Positions 38,701-48,082 of a stretch of DNA of 64,000 nt are shown here, one piece after another (the first letter of the stretch is position 1; the number at the start of each line of letters is the position of its first letter). The notes below the pieces were generated by a model, which was not told the DNA's origin, made no database searches, and worked only from the letters and a program-made list of their open reading frames with translations. A program made the translations under genes and the position numbers. The DNA is taken from positions 5,818,446-5,882,445 of the forward strand of contig KL647288.1 in assembly GCA_000727475.1 (NCBI GenBank), given 5' to 3'. The stretch comes from Sarcocystis neurona. Lineage: Eukaryota; Apicomplexa; Conoidasida; Eucoccidiorida; Sarcocystidae.

Positions 38701-41700
38701 CCTACACATATATATGTATATATATGAGCATATATATGTATCTATATATATCTCTATAGAAAAGTGTGCGTATGTGCGTGTATGTGTATACCCGTCTACA
38801 TATAACACAGCGACAATATATCTATCTATATATATGTATATTGATGTGCATACGTACATATATACACGTCTATATATGACACAACTGCAACGTATCTGCC
38901 TGTCTGTACATATTGAAATGCATAGGTGTATACGTATATATATATATACACGTGGAAGAAAAGAAATTCTTTCGTTCGAACAAAAACAGGTAGGGATGCT
39001 TTGTCTTTCGGACAGCGGTGCCGGCAGCAATACAAGAACTCTCTGCTGTTTGTAGGCGTCTTTGTATATCTATATATATTTTCTCACTTACATACGTATG
39101 TGTCTTCGTCCGCCCACGTGTCCACAGATATTGCAGGAGAATACACAAACTTTCGTTCGTAAAATCATATATATGTATGTGATATATATAATTTACGTAT
39201 ATATAATATAACCCTGCGGTTGTACGTCTAAATTTAGAAAGACATCGATACATTTGTTTATACTAAAACACCGCCGCCGACGCGTCTTCCCATGAGCGGG
39301 GGGCCGGCTGTTCTTCGTACGGTGGAGACGTCCCAGTAGATGTGTTTCATGTATTCACGCGAATTGACATTTCCACAGCAATACACAAATATGTATACAT
39401 ATATGTATAAGTCAGTTGCATATGTGTAGATACCTATCTGCATAAATATATATATATATATATATGTCCATTCCTCAAATGCGAGTTCTTATTTGTCTGT
39501 TTATCCATATCTGTACATACACATATGTACACGTTTACATATACGTTTCATTCATGCATACACACGTACGTATATAGTTCTATTTATTCGTTTACGTATA
39601 CGTATGTATATATATATGTACAGTCATTTACATATACGTTCCACTCATGTGCATATATATATATGCAGCTCTTGTCTACTCGTATGGGTAGATCTATATA
39701 TGCATATATATATATATATATAAACATACGTAGGAAGATTGTATGTGTCGTCATGTCTTTGCGCTTGTAAAGGGATAGAGACACGCGCATATGGTTGCGT
39801 CTATGCTTCGTGTAATACGCGTATCTGCACATATAATATACACGTGTACGTATATATGTATATATACACATATATATATATATGTAATTATATGTACACA
39901 TAAATATACGTGTATGTGTTCGAGTACACACATACACGCGTGCGTCTATATTTTGTGTAATATACGTATGTGCACCTCCATAAGAAGAAGTAACTGCACA
40001 GGGGCATAATTTATGGAGAGAAGAAGGAAGAACATTTATACGCTCACATATTCGTACATCTGCGTTTACCTGCTATATGCATGTGTACCTATATACACAT
40101 ACGTATATATATATACATATATATATATTATTTACGTACATACATCAATCCAAACGCCACTAGGTATATAAGTATATACACCTGTTAATATGGATGCGTA
40201 TATGTATATATATGTATATTTACATATATGCGTGCGTCTCTATATGCATCAGTATACGCATCTGTGTATGTATGCATGCGTGTGTATGTGTGTGTATGTA
40301 TGTGTGTGTGTGTGTGTAAAGAAATGCAATTTCTTCTGGCCATTTTCCAGTTTTAAGGCGAGTGGGGGCTGCCAAAGTGTCCTTCCGACTTTTTTTGTGT
40401 GTGGGTCATTTTTGGTGTACGTACACCGGAAAAAACAGGTGTCACAACGACAAGGTGTGCACCGTCTTCAGCGCTCCCAACTACTGCTACCGCTGCGGCA
40501 ACCAAGTAAGCTGTTACGTCACATGCGAACGCGTCGAGATTCTCTAAATGCAAAAGGGAATGCATGCCGATGAAGGCTTCCATATAATATCCTTTTCTTC
40601 TTGTATACGTGGTGTGGCCGTAGTAGTAGCGGTAGGCACATGCATGCCACACACACACACACACACGGAGGGGCACGTAGGTTGCGAAGCATTACATGAA
40701 GGTGCAGGTGGATAAATTTCTTTGTGTTGACGTAGAAGTAAATACGTGTGAGCAGACATCGCTTCTGGCCGTCAGCTGGAAAAGCGATTTTCTTCCGGTA
40801 TTGTTAATAAAGGGCTAACACATGCATACACGCACACCTGCGCGCGGCGCACGTGTATGTACACCTACACGCTTCTATTGGTTTCAAACGGGTGGGTATA
40901 GACATGTCGCAAAACACGTAAACAGGTAACGTTGTGTACGTGAGCAGATATATATCTGCAGATAGACACATTTATTTGGTTATACATATATGTTCAAATG
41001 CATGCATGCATATGGCATGTACAAGCAGGTGATGTAGGATTGTAGACATATGTGCATACATTTACTTCCCCACGGGAAGTCAGAAGGGGGTTTAGGCTCT
41101 TTTTTACTGCGGCTTCTTCAAGTGGCTGAAGGAAGATTTAATCACGTTTGCTTTGCCTGGGAGAGTCGTCCACGAAGTCCATCAAATGTAGACAACTCTT
41201 CTTTGCAGAACGCATGAACCCATCAGAAGAAGTGTCGCTCATCGTTGCAAGCACATGTGTCGTAGAAGTGTATATGGCACACTTAACCAACGTCGTTGAA
41301 TCCCATAGGCTTCCACCTTCTCTATTCCTTCGATGTATTGTGCGCCATTTAGAAGTACCATGAGCAGTCTTCAGATCCTCTTTGGAGCAAATTTAAGTGA
41401 AAGTTTTCCGACGTACATGCATAGCTATAGTAGCCCTACACCAGGCTACGTACTTCGCGACTACCGCGTACCTAGACGTGCGTCCGTACAAAAAGCCACA
41501 CAGTCGTGTCTACGTAGGCACGTGTCTGGACAGGTGAATTTTACGCGTCCTTCACAGCGAAACGACGCGCGATTGCTTATCCCCAAGAGATAGTCAGAAG
41601 CAACGTCTCCGCACATATACATATATATACATTTCTTTGTCTCTCTACGTATACATACATATATGTATGAGAATATATATGTACATATATATTTATGTAT

Positions 41701-43354
41701 AAAGGTGTCTTTCTCTCTTGCCCGCTTGGGCCCGTGTCGACGAACGTCTAGGAAAAATCAAGATTTGCATATAAAATACGGGTCCATAGCTACGTTCACC
41801 TGCGCCCTTATATATATATATATCTATATTTATATTACCGGACTGCATACACAAGAAAAAGAGGATGATGACCTCAATGAAGAGACAGGTAACAGGTGTT
41901 CACGAGCTTCATCTCTCACCGAGAAAGAAAGAGAGAAAAAGTGGGACGTGTCAACATGTCTGTGATGTCGAACGTACATATATATATATATATATCTACT
42001 GTGGAGACGCAAGCATCCTCACATGTTTATATATATATATATATATGGACGTGTGGATTTACTGACAAGGAGGTGCCCTTTTGTGTTTCTGTTGTTCAAC
42101 TTCCTATTGAAAGGGTTGCTGTCCTATTCTCCTCTGGTCGGGAGCCGCAGAAAGCACAGCGCGCGTTGTGTTCGTACACTCCACGTTAGACACACGTCTT
42201 CACACGCAGTGTGTGCCAACTGGATTTATAGATTTCTCTAATTACCTAATTCTCTACATTTATATATATATATATACAAACAAATAGACATGCAGGCGCG
42301 GGTACGTATATATATATATGCGTCTTGTTTACGTATATATATATATAAATGCTTATTGTTTACGTATATATATATATATGCGTCTTGTTTACGTGTATAT
42401 ATATATATATATATACATATATGCAGACATGTCTGTGTATATACGTATGTGTGTGTGTGTGTGTGTCTCCCCACACGCATACGTCGTGCTTACATAGACG
42501 CGTGTATACATATATATATATGTGTATATGTAAATGCGTATGTGCATGCCAGCAGACTTGAATAGACATGGATATATATGGTACACGTATGTACGAGTTG
42601 AGCCACACACACGTAGACATTTGTACATATATACAAAGTGAGTCTCCCATTGTGTGTCTGTTTAGTTGCTGTGTCACACCCATGTGTGCGCATACGTATT
42701 TATAAATCTCTGTAGCAAGTAAATGGAAGAAAAAGTCCTTTGTTTTAATTTCTGTGTGTGGGACAAGGCTTCACTCATGCTAGTGAATGAGCATCTGGAA
42801 CGCTCGTTCACAACGTTCGGACACGCCCCGGAAAGAGGAGAGCCGCAGGTCAGCTTTTCTACAAATTCATTTGTTCCTCTTCCCTTTCTTTGAGATACAT
42901 CCAAGCGTTTATAACGCATATACGTACATGCCTGTAGATTCATATATGTATTTCTCTTTCTCTCTGTATCCCAAATTATATATACCTCTACACACCTATT
43001 TGTTCGTACATATATATATATATATATATATGTGTTTACGCATATAGTGTCTGTATCCATTTATCTGTCTCTGTCCCTATATGTGTGTATGTATAGGTGC
43101 GTAAATATGACTATATATACATATATATAAGTTTATCTATATATATATGTATATATATGCACATATGTATGTATGTACGTGTGTATATGTATACGTAGAT
43201 ACCTGTATCTGTGTGCCTCTGTGTCTCTCTACGCATAAGCCAATGCCTATACAGCTATGTATTTATACGCATATATATATGTATGCCTACATACGTATAT
43301 ATGTGTATTTATATATGTGTGTACGCATGAGTGTGGACACATGTTTTTATTATG

Positions 43355-43389
<35 letters not shown>

Positions 43390-44206
43390 ATAGATACATA
43401 TGTGTTGGCCTACACACGTCTACGTGTTTGTACGTATGTGTATACTTAGGTCTACTTGCGTGTCTCTATACGTCTGTCTAGACGATACTTATATGTGTAG
43501 GGTTGCACTTCAATAAACAGATGTGTGTGTATGTGTGGCGTGTCTCTTTTCCTCCACGCCCTTCTTGTAGAGAACTCCATATGCGTTGCTCCGCAGGGAA
43601 TTGGGACGCACGTACGTATATACATATCCCTGTATCTATTTACCTCTCTCTATACATATATAGCCCGTTGTGTCTGTCTTCTTCTGTCTCCATATATATA
43701 GATATATGTGTACATATATAATATATATATATGTTCACAAATTTAGAAAAACCTGCGTGTGTGAGTAAAAAGAGAGTTAAAGTGAGTAGGAACGTGCATT
43801 TACTCGTCTGTGGGTTGCCGCGGTTCTTCCTCTTACACAGAGAAGCGGTCAACATTTTACTGACATTGGCTTCCTAAATTACTTCTGCAATAGTGTCGCT
43901 TGTGTCTTTTTTCCCCTTCAATTTGTATAGACGTACATCTCTACCCAGATATCTATGTGTGTGTGTCGGTGTCTATCTCGCTCGCCCTCGCCTGCGTGGA
44001 GCCGCTCTTCCTGCGGACAATCCCGGATAAATTCGCCAACCTCCTCTATATATATCTATACGTATATATGTACATATATAGGTAGATAGAGACGTACATG
44101 TGGATTGGCCTTGTCACATACACATCTATTTGTTCGTGTGAATATATATATATATATATAGGTTCACGCGTAGACTGTCTACACGCTTATCTATTTATCT
44201 CTCTTC

Positions 44207-44238
<32 letters not shown>

Positions 44239-45844
44239 CTATATGTACATATATATCTAGAGAGAGAGATGTACGCATGGAGTGACGTCGCCACATATAT
44301 CAGCGCACGGCTGCCTATCTACATATCCTTACCTCTCCATGTAGTGTATCGATTTGTCTACCAATTTAACTCTCTACACAGAGGTATGTACAGGCGTGTA
44401 CGTACTCGCACATACGCATGTGTATTTCGTCTCTTCTATTCTCCACCTGCACGCTTGTCTCTCTCTTTCTCTCTCTTCCACATATCTATCTATCTGTGTG
44501 CGTGTGTGTCTGTGCTTCTCTCTCTATATATATCTCTATATAGTTATACGTAAATCAGTATGTATGCGATGAATTATAATTATAACATCAGAGAGCTGCT
44601 GCTTTTGCGTCTGAGGAGCCCACCTTGCAGCGCGCTGCATCAGTGCATTGTTTCACGTTGCGACGCCTGTAGTAGTACCCATGAAGACCCGTGTGTCTTC
44701 TGTCCGCATCGCTGCCTGTCACGTCTGTGCCTGTCGACGTGTCGATACATACGTATATATGCGAATAGAGGGGAAAAACAGTGCACACACAAGCATATAA
44801 ATACGTGTAGTTCCTTGCAAATACATAGAAAAAGACATACACATATATACATATATGTATATTAAGATAAACATAGAGAAATACATATACATATGCATAT
44901 CGACAAACATGCGCCTTTGCGTAGCTCTTTTATCTGCTTTAGACAAAAATCTACAAAAACGTGTGTATATGTATACAGAGAGAGAGACACATATATATAT
45001 ATGTATACGAATGTATATGTGTATATATCTATATCCCATACATGAACACATAGATGTAGAGAAGAGGAAAAATATGCATATATGTATATATATGTATATA
45101 TATATAGGTCTACAGGAGAAGACATGTGTGCAGGGAAATGAGCATAGGTGTGCGCATTTATCCATCACACAAATATGTTTGACTCTGCGAGCAGAATTTT
45201 CAAATGCAGGAATACAGCGCTGCTGCGGCTGCTGCGGCAGAGGTGTTGTCGGCCATTATGTCGTCCTCGCCTTTCCTTTGCGCTGTATCAGCAGCGTACC
45301 TCCTTATTGCGATTCAACTGCGCAGGCGTCGACAGACGCGTGCTCGCAGACTGTCCAACATGTCAGGTATATCTCAATTACACGGGTATATCTGTACATA
45401 TATATATATATATGTACACACACACAGAGTTATGTTAGACACTGATATGTATGTGCACAGCTGTACAAATCTTTTTCTACATGAGTGTATTTACGTACGT
45501 GGAAGCTCCTACTATTGCCTGCAGGCATGTACGTGGGTCTTGTCAGGTACTGAGCTACACCTGGTGAGTACAAAGCCATCTCTACACATATACATTTTTG
45601 TATGTACGTACGTGCATATATATACATATATATCTATGTTGATTTGGGGGTACGCATAGAAACGTACCTACATATATATATATGTAGAGGCGTGTACTTG
45701 TACCTTGCTGGGCTTACGCATACGTACGTATATATGTACATTTGTATTTATAGCTGATCCTTAACACACAGTGGAGGAATTGCTGCCCCTTTTTGTATGT
45801 TTGATATGCAGCAAGTACGGTCTCTTCCAGACTACTTTCTGTAA
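19613..45844 (+). CDS. PP2Ac: Serine/threonine protein phosphatase 2A catalytic subunit, expanded, 10 exons
   Basis: A metal-dependent Ser/Thr phosphatase of the PPP family and the catalytic core of the PP2A holoenzyme. Exons: 19613-20771, 23093-23217, 25052-25148, 30703-30819, 32337-32565, 35132-35672, 38473-38555, 40439-40505, 42768-42848, 45812-45844. They total 2532 nt (843 residues plus stop), every junction in phase. Active-site residues are present: GDIHG (D446, H448), GDYVDRG (D474, R478), GNHE (N506, H507), HGGLS (H558), RGAG (R748), RAHQL (H775), [11 protein letters not shown], and the PP2A-specific C-terminus PDYFL (L843, the methylation site in the family). PP2A is preferred over PP4/PP6 by WCHND, CGNQ, APERGEP and PDYFL. 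Oddities: a Ser-rich extension of about 386 residues, an insertion of about 146 residues (595-740), and a span of 26 kb. FCDHGGLSK has D and K where the family usually has L/V and P. Confidence 0.9.
20772..23092 (+). other. PP2Ac intron 1
   Basis: 2.3 kb. The last 500 bp are rich in CTCTCTCTG repeats interspersed with TACAAACGCMTGCG segments (22560-23040), giving a long pyrimidine tract before the acceptor. No other coding block recognised. Confidence 0.6.
23093..23217 (+). CDS. PP2Ac: PP2Ac exon 2 (N-terminal helices of catalytic fold)
   Basis: Residues 387-428 contain [12 protein letters not shown] and [14 protein letters not shown], matching the family's LDQWIEQLNECKQL...VKSLCEKAKEIL. The acceptor is TTCTGCAG and the donor CTC|GTAGGT. 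Confidence 0.85.
23218..25051 (+). other. PP2Ac intron 2
   Basis: 1.8 kb. TA microsatellites at 23300-23960, a composite tandem repeat at 24187-24535, and sense-strand (CTG)n from about 24755 up to the acceptor. Open frames in the CTG tract are not genes. Confidence 0.75.
24187..24535. repeat. Composite tandem repeat with GTGTACGTACAC palindromes
   Basis: Long units (about 76 bp, with CCGCCTTTTCYG and GTAGCCCAGAGT) alternate with short units (about 40 bp, with AAATGCCACTCRAACTGA). Each begins at a perfect or near-perfect 12-bp palindrome, at 24187, 24343 and 24460 in perfect form and in variant form between. The order is long, short, short, long, short, long. Confidence 0.85.
25052..25148 (+). 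CDS. PP2Ac: PP2Ac exon 3 (GDxHG metal-binding motif)
   Basis: Residues 429-460 and the first base of codon 461, [17 protein letters not shown] then [16 protein letters not shown]446 and H448 are the first metal ligands. The acceptor TGTGTAG closes a CTG-rich intron; the donor is GTTG|GTAAGC. Confidence 0.93.
28340..28930 (+). repeat. CTCTCTGTCTTCC polypyrimidine tract
   Basis: About 590 bp of almost pure pyrimidine on the sense strand, built of CTCTCTGTCTNCCT units of about 8-16 bases with frequent point variation. It reads as Ser/Leu/Cys frames on plus and Arg/Glu frames on minus, neither a protein. Confidence 0.9.
29165..29510. repeat. Tandem repeat, about 115 bp unit, three copies
   Basis: Each unit starts in a TATATATGTA run, then has TTGCACAGGTTTRWAAGAGT-like and ACAGGA blocks, followed by TGTGTGTGTATG. 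Copies begin near 29175, 29280 and 29395. Confidence 0.7.
30408..30610. repeat. Tandem duplication, about 120 bp period
   Basis: ACGCACATATGTATTTATTT (near 30411) and GCGCATATGTATTTATTTAT (near 30530) begin two copies. Both continue GYCTGCTT.TTTATATGT and end near a GGAACATG/GGTAACATG block. Confidence 0.65.
30703..30819 (+). CDS. PP2Ac: PP2Ac exon 4 (GDxVDRG motif)
   Basis: Residues 461-499, [20 protein letters not shown] then [20 protein letters not shown]474 bridges the two metals and R478 binds phosphate in the family. The acceptor follows a TG-repeat tract (TTTGCAG); the donor is AAAG|GTAGGG. Confidence 0.95.
30820..32336 (+). other. PP2Ac intron 4 with long (CTG)n tract
   Basis: TA microsatellites at 31100-31400, then CTG/GCTGCT-rich sequence from about 31440 to the CTGTGCAG acceptor at 32336. 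The Leu/Cys/Ala-rich open frames here are repeat artefacts. Confidence 0.75.
32337..32565 (+). CDS. PP2Ac: PP2Ac exon 5 (GNHE and HGGLS motifs)
   Basis: Residues 500-575: [36 protein letters not shown], then FCDHGGLSK and IDAIQAIN. N506 and H507 (catalytic acid in the family) and H558 are present. It ends AACCG|GTACTC in phase 2. The open frame continues past this donor, but the canonical joint is with exon 6. Confidence 0.93.
32566..35131 (+). other. PP2Ac intron 5
   Basis: Contains CTCT tracts at 32620-32860 and 34560-35030, TA repeats at 32870-33340, and an approximately 100-bp tandem repeat at 33576-33900 with shared CATTTGCCGCCTT and CATTGCAACA blocks. Nothing else recognised. Confidence 0.65.
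33576..33900. repeat. Tandem repeat, about 90-100 bp unit
   Basis: ACATTTGCCGCCTTACATTG and ACATTTGCCGCCTTCCATTG mark two close copies. More diverged copies follow at ACATTTCCTCCTTTACA and at CCCAGCTTTTACTGCAG. The units are separated by TA/CA microsatellite. Confidence 0.6.
35132..35672 (+). CDS. PP2Ac: PP2Ac exon 6 with large intradomain insertion
   Basis: Residues 576-756. It opens [18 protein letters not shown], the counterpart of [18 protein letters not shown]. About 146 residues of acidic, then Ala/Gly/Gln/Ser-rich sequence follow (35187-35624). The family resumes at [11 protein letters not shown] with phosphate-binding R748. The insertion is in frame with no splice signals forcing its removal. 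The acceptor is CCTGCAG and the donor AGT|GTAAGT. Confidence 0.9.
35673..38472 (+). other. PP2Ac intron 6
   Basis: 2.8 kb. Pyrimidine-rich through 36000-37000, TA/CA repeats at 37080-37450 and 37600-37800, then a (CTG)n tract from about 38090 to the acceptor. No second coding block. Confidence 0.7.
38473..38555 (+). CDS. PP2Ac: PP2Ac exon 7 (RAHQL motif)
   Basis: Residues 757-783 plus two bases: [20 protein letters not shown] then DGYQ. H775 is the last metal-ligand histidine. The acceptor ACTGCAG sits at the end of a CTG-rich intron; the donor TG|GTACGC splits the Trp codon. Confidence 0.93.
38556..40438 (+). other. PP2Ac intron 7
   Basis: 1.9 kb, mostly TA-rich microsatellite with short-period duplications (38770-38920 and 39520-39680) and a TG tract at 40270-40320. 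A GTGTACGTACAC palindrome lies 12 bases before exon 8. Confidence 0.65.
40439..40505 (+). CDS. PP2Ac: PP2Ac exon 8 ([11 protein letters not shown] motif)
   Basis: Trp784 is completed, then [20 protein letters not shown] and NQ. The acceptor is AAACAG and the donor CAA|GTAAGC. A GTGTACGTACAC palindrome lies just upstream in the intron at 40415-40426. Confidence 0.95.
40506..42767 (+). other. PP2Ac intron 8
   Basis: 2.3 kb. 40560-41600 is largely non-repetitive with nothing recognised. TA microsatellites follow, with a roughly 36-60 bp tandem repeat at 42303-42420. Confidence 0.6.
42303..42420. repeat. Short tandem repeat with TGCGTCTTGTTTACG core
   Basis: Three copies of a TATATATGCGTCTTGTTTAC-like block (the middle copy reads AAATGCTTATTGTTTACG) are separated by TA runs. 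Confidence 0.8.
42768..42848 (+). CDS. PP2Ac: PP2Ac exon 9
   Basis: Residues 807-833, [20 protein letters not shown] then PERGEPQ. It matches the family's [26 protein letters not shown]. The acceptor is GACAAG and the donor CAG|GTCAGC, both phase 0. Confidence 0.9.
42849..45811 (+). other. PP2Ac intron 9
   Basis: 3 kb between the penultimate exon and the 33-nt last exon. TA and CTCT microsatellites dominate 42890-44560 and 44740-45130. A less repetitive portion at 45180-45380 has no recognised product. Confidence 0.65.
45812..45844 (+). CDS. PP2Ac: PP2Ac exon 10 (33 nt, PDYFL terminus)
   Basis: A micro-exon, [14 protein letters not shown], after the acceptor ATATGCAG, in phase 0 with exon 9 about 3 kb upstream. 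The PDYFL tail is a PP2A hallmark: in the family the terminal Leu is carboxyl-methylated and governs binding of regulatory subunits. The last codons form half of a perfect hairpin (45827-45855). Confidence 0.88.
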   Translation, partial: QVRSLPDYFL

Positions 45845-45855
45845 AAGTAGTCTGG
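45827..45855 (+). promoter_or_regulatory. Perfect 12-bp hairpin spanning the PP2Ac stop codon
   Basis: CCAGACTACTTT (45827-45838) and AAAGTAGTCTGG (45844-45855) are exact complements around a 5-base loop. The left arm encodes the Pro-Asp-Tyr-Phe part of the PDYFL tail and the stop codon ends at the first base of the right arm. Seen directly; any role in termination or 3' processing is inference. Confidence 0.9.
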
Positions 45856-47130
45856 ACAAGCAACGAAGCACATTCGGCGATACGTACTCATCAGACGTCA
45901 CTGCAGGCGTTTCGCAAGGAGTGTGGCAAACAGAGAGACGCTACCAATGCGAACGCATTCGTGTCTACTTTTGCATACGTGTGCACATACGTGTTTTTTT
46001 CGGTGGTGTACATATGTAGCGACACATGAGGAAGGTGAAAATATATGATATGCTGGATTGGTGAAAAACGTACGCATATATGTGTAGTGTGTGTCTACAC
46101 TTACGCACATATCACTGTGAAATCTGTTCACGTGGTGTTGATTCGCTTGCAAAGTTCTGCATGGTGACTAAGCGTTTTGCAGAAGAATGTCTGTGCATGT
46201 GTAATTGTGAATAATGTGCACAAGTGATTTTATGGCTTCGTGCCACAAGGAGTACTTTTTCGATTTTAGACCGTCTGTTTCTGTGTGATACACATACTAT
46301 ACATATATGTATATATATATGCACACGTACACATATATACATGTATATCTGTAAAAACATGTATGGATACAAACACACATATATACGGATACGTTGTTTT
46401 TAATTTTCTACGTGTACACATACCCGTGCAAGGTCTTTATTCTCCATACGTATGCGAAAGTATATTTTCTCCGGATAGTGAATAGTAAGAAGTATTTGTT
46501 TTCTGTACGTTTTCGAAAAGAAGAGCACAAAGGAACACTGGATAACGTTTGGCTGCGCCGAGACGAGCTAAGTGAACTTTACAAATCTACTTTCCTCCGG
46601 CAAAAATTCGCACCGCAAGACGTGACAGAATGCCGCTACTAAATGCCACCGTCACATCTGAACAACTTGAAATACGTACACGTATTCACGTGTGCAACAC
46701 TATCACCTCTGTCGATCTCATTCTCTATGAATCTCAATAAATGTACACCTCCAACTTCAACATGGATTGGTGTACGCGGTGCGTGTCACTCCATTCTTTA
46801 TCGTAACGACTTTTGTATAAATCTACGTATCAGTCGATCTTTACATATTTTTATCGCTTTACATGTTTGTGTATGTGTTACACTACGCAGCCGCATCGCG
46901 TCCAACATGCATTTGTATGTATGTACGTGCACACACTCCCAGAATCTCCCACAGATAGGACATCTTAAGTTCCTCATTTACATTGCTTGCACCTTTGTCT
47001 CTGCCGGTGCAAAACAGCCAAACGTACTTTATGCGGTACGAGAGCTCGTGCGCGCCCCAGGAAGTACACACGCGAGATGTTCTATGTTTATTTCTTAAGC
47101 TGCAATAGATCCAGGATTCACGAAGAGTCG

Positions 47131-47162
47131 ACAAACAGTCAATGAATGCATTGACTGTTTGT
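47131..47162. repeat. Perfect 14-bp inverted repeat
   Basis: ACAAACAGTCAATG (47131-47144) and CATTGACTGTTTGT (47149-47162) flank a 4-base loop. Outside the stem, one mismatch is followed by three more pairs. Confidence 0.9.
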
Positions 47163-47614
47163 GGACAAAAGGCCACGAAATGTTAAACAAAGGACCTGGG
47201 TTACTGTCCGACGTAGTTAACAGATCAATATTTGACCATGTGATGTAACAAGTGGTCGCGGCAGTGCCTCTGTGCGGAGCCGGGGTAGTGACGAGAGTAC
47301 TGGGTCGCTCTACTGGCACCCGCAGCTATGTGAAGTACAAGCAAAGAGCACACACAAGCCTTTACTTCCTGTGTATGTGACCGTACGTACACATATACAC
47401 GTGTGTGCAGATTCTGTTTTGCCAGAAAAAAGAAATCCTTCCACGAGCACGCTCATTTACACTGTTTTACTCGAAGGTCCGCGTTCGGGATCTAGTGCAG
47501 ACGATGGAGAAGACTGTCCCTGAGCCACCCAGTGAAAGCTTCGATGTTTCAGTGGACGACGGTAGCATTAGAAATCTGTAGGAATCATAAAGAAATGCAG
47601 AGATCCGCCAGGAA

Positions 47615-48082
47615 ATGTATGTCGGCTCTGACTTCCTTGGACTGCCGCTGGTACATCTCAGCGGAGACGTGGTAGACCGGGGTTTTTTTTCGTCTGCAGT
47701 TCCCTCTGCAGCGCGTATCGCCAGGATATCTTCTTTCCGTCGTTTAAGGTTTTACACGTGGCCCAGCCCCTCGCATCGGTCGCCTGTCTACGCAGATGTA
47801 TTCATCAGATATAACAGGGTGCAACTCCGTGCATGGGCTCGTGCAGACCACTCGAAAAGGATATTTTTGAAGCATGGATTTAGTTGCGCGAACGGCCTGT
47901 CTGCAGTGACTAGGCATTACATCTACAGTCCTCCTTCTCATGCGGTAGTACAGAGAGGCGCACAGCCGTGTCACACAAAGCTTCGCTTGTTCTGTAGCCC
48001 GTGTGATACGTTTACGCGTGGCACTCTGGACAGGCGCATCCACCAGCAGTGCACGCCCTGTAAACTTTTTCTACGTCGCTAG
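47615..48082 (+). pseudogene. Unrecognised ORF with a PPP-phosphatase-like motif
   Basis: 155 codons beginning MYVGSDFLGLPLVHLSGDVVDRGFFSS at a good-length open frame (written here only as far as the motif). SGDVVDRGFFS resembles [10 protein letters not shown] of PP2Ac exon 4, but neither upstream GDxHG nor downstream GNHE was found nearby, and the rest is unlike a phosphatase. It may be an eroded copy or chance. Confidence 0.15.

Noticed and set aside
43900..44085. Candidate last PP2Ac exon ([12 protein letters not shown])
   Set aside because: It lacks the PDYFL tail, phase and stop. The 45812-45844 micro-exon fits exactly.
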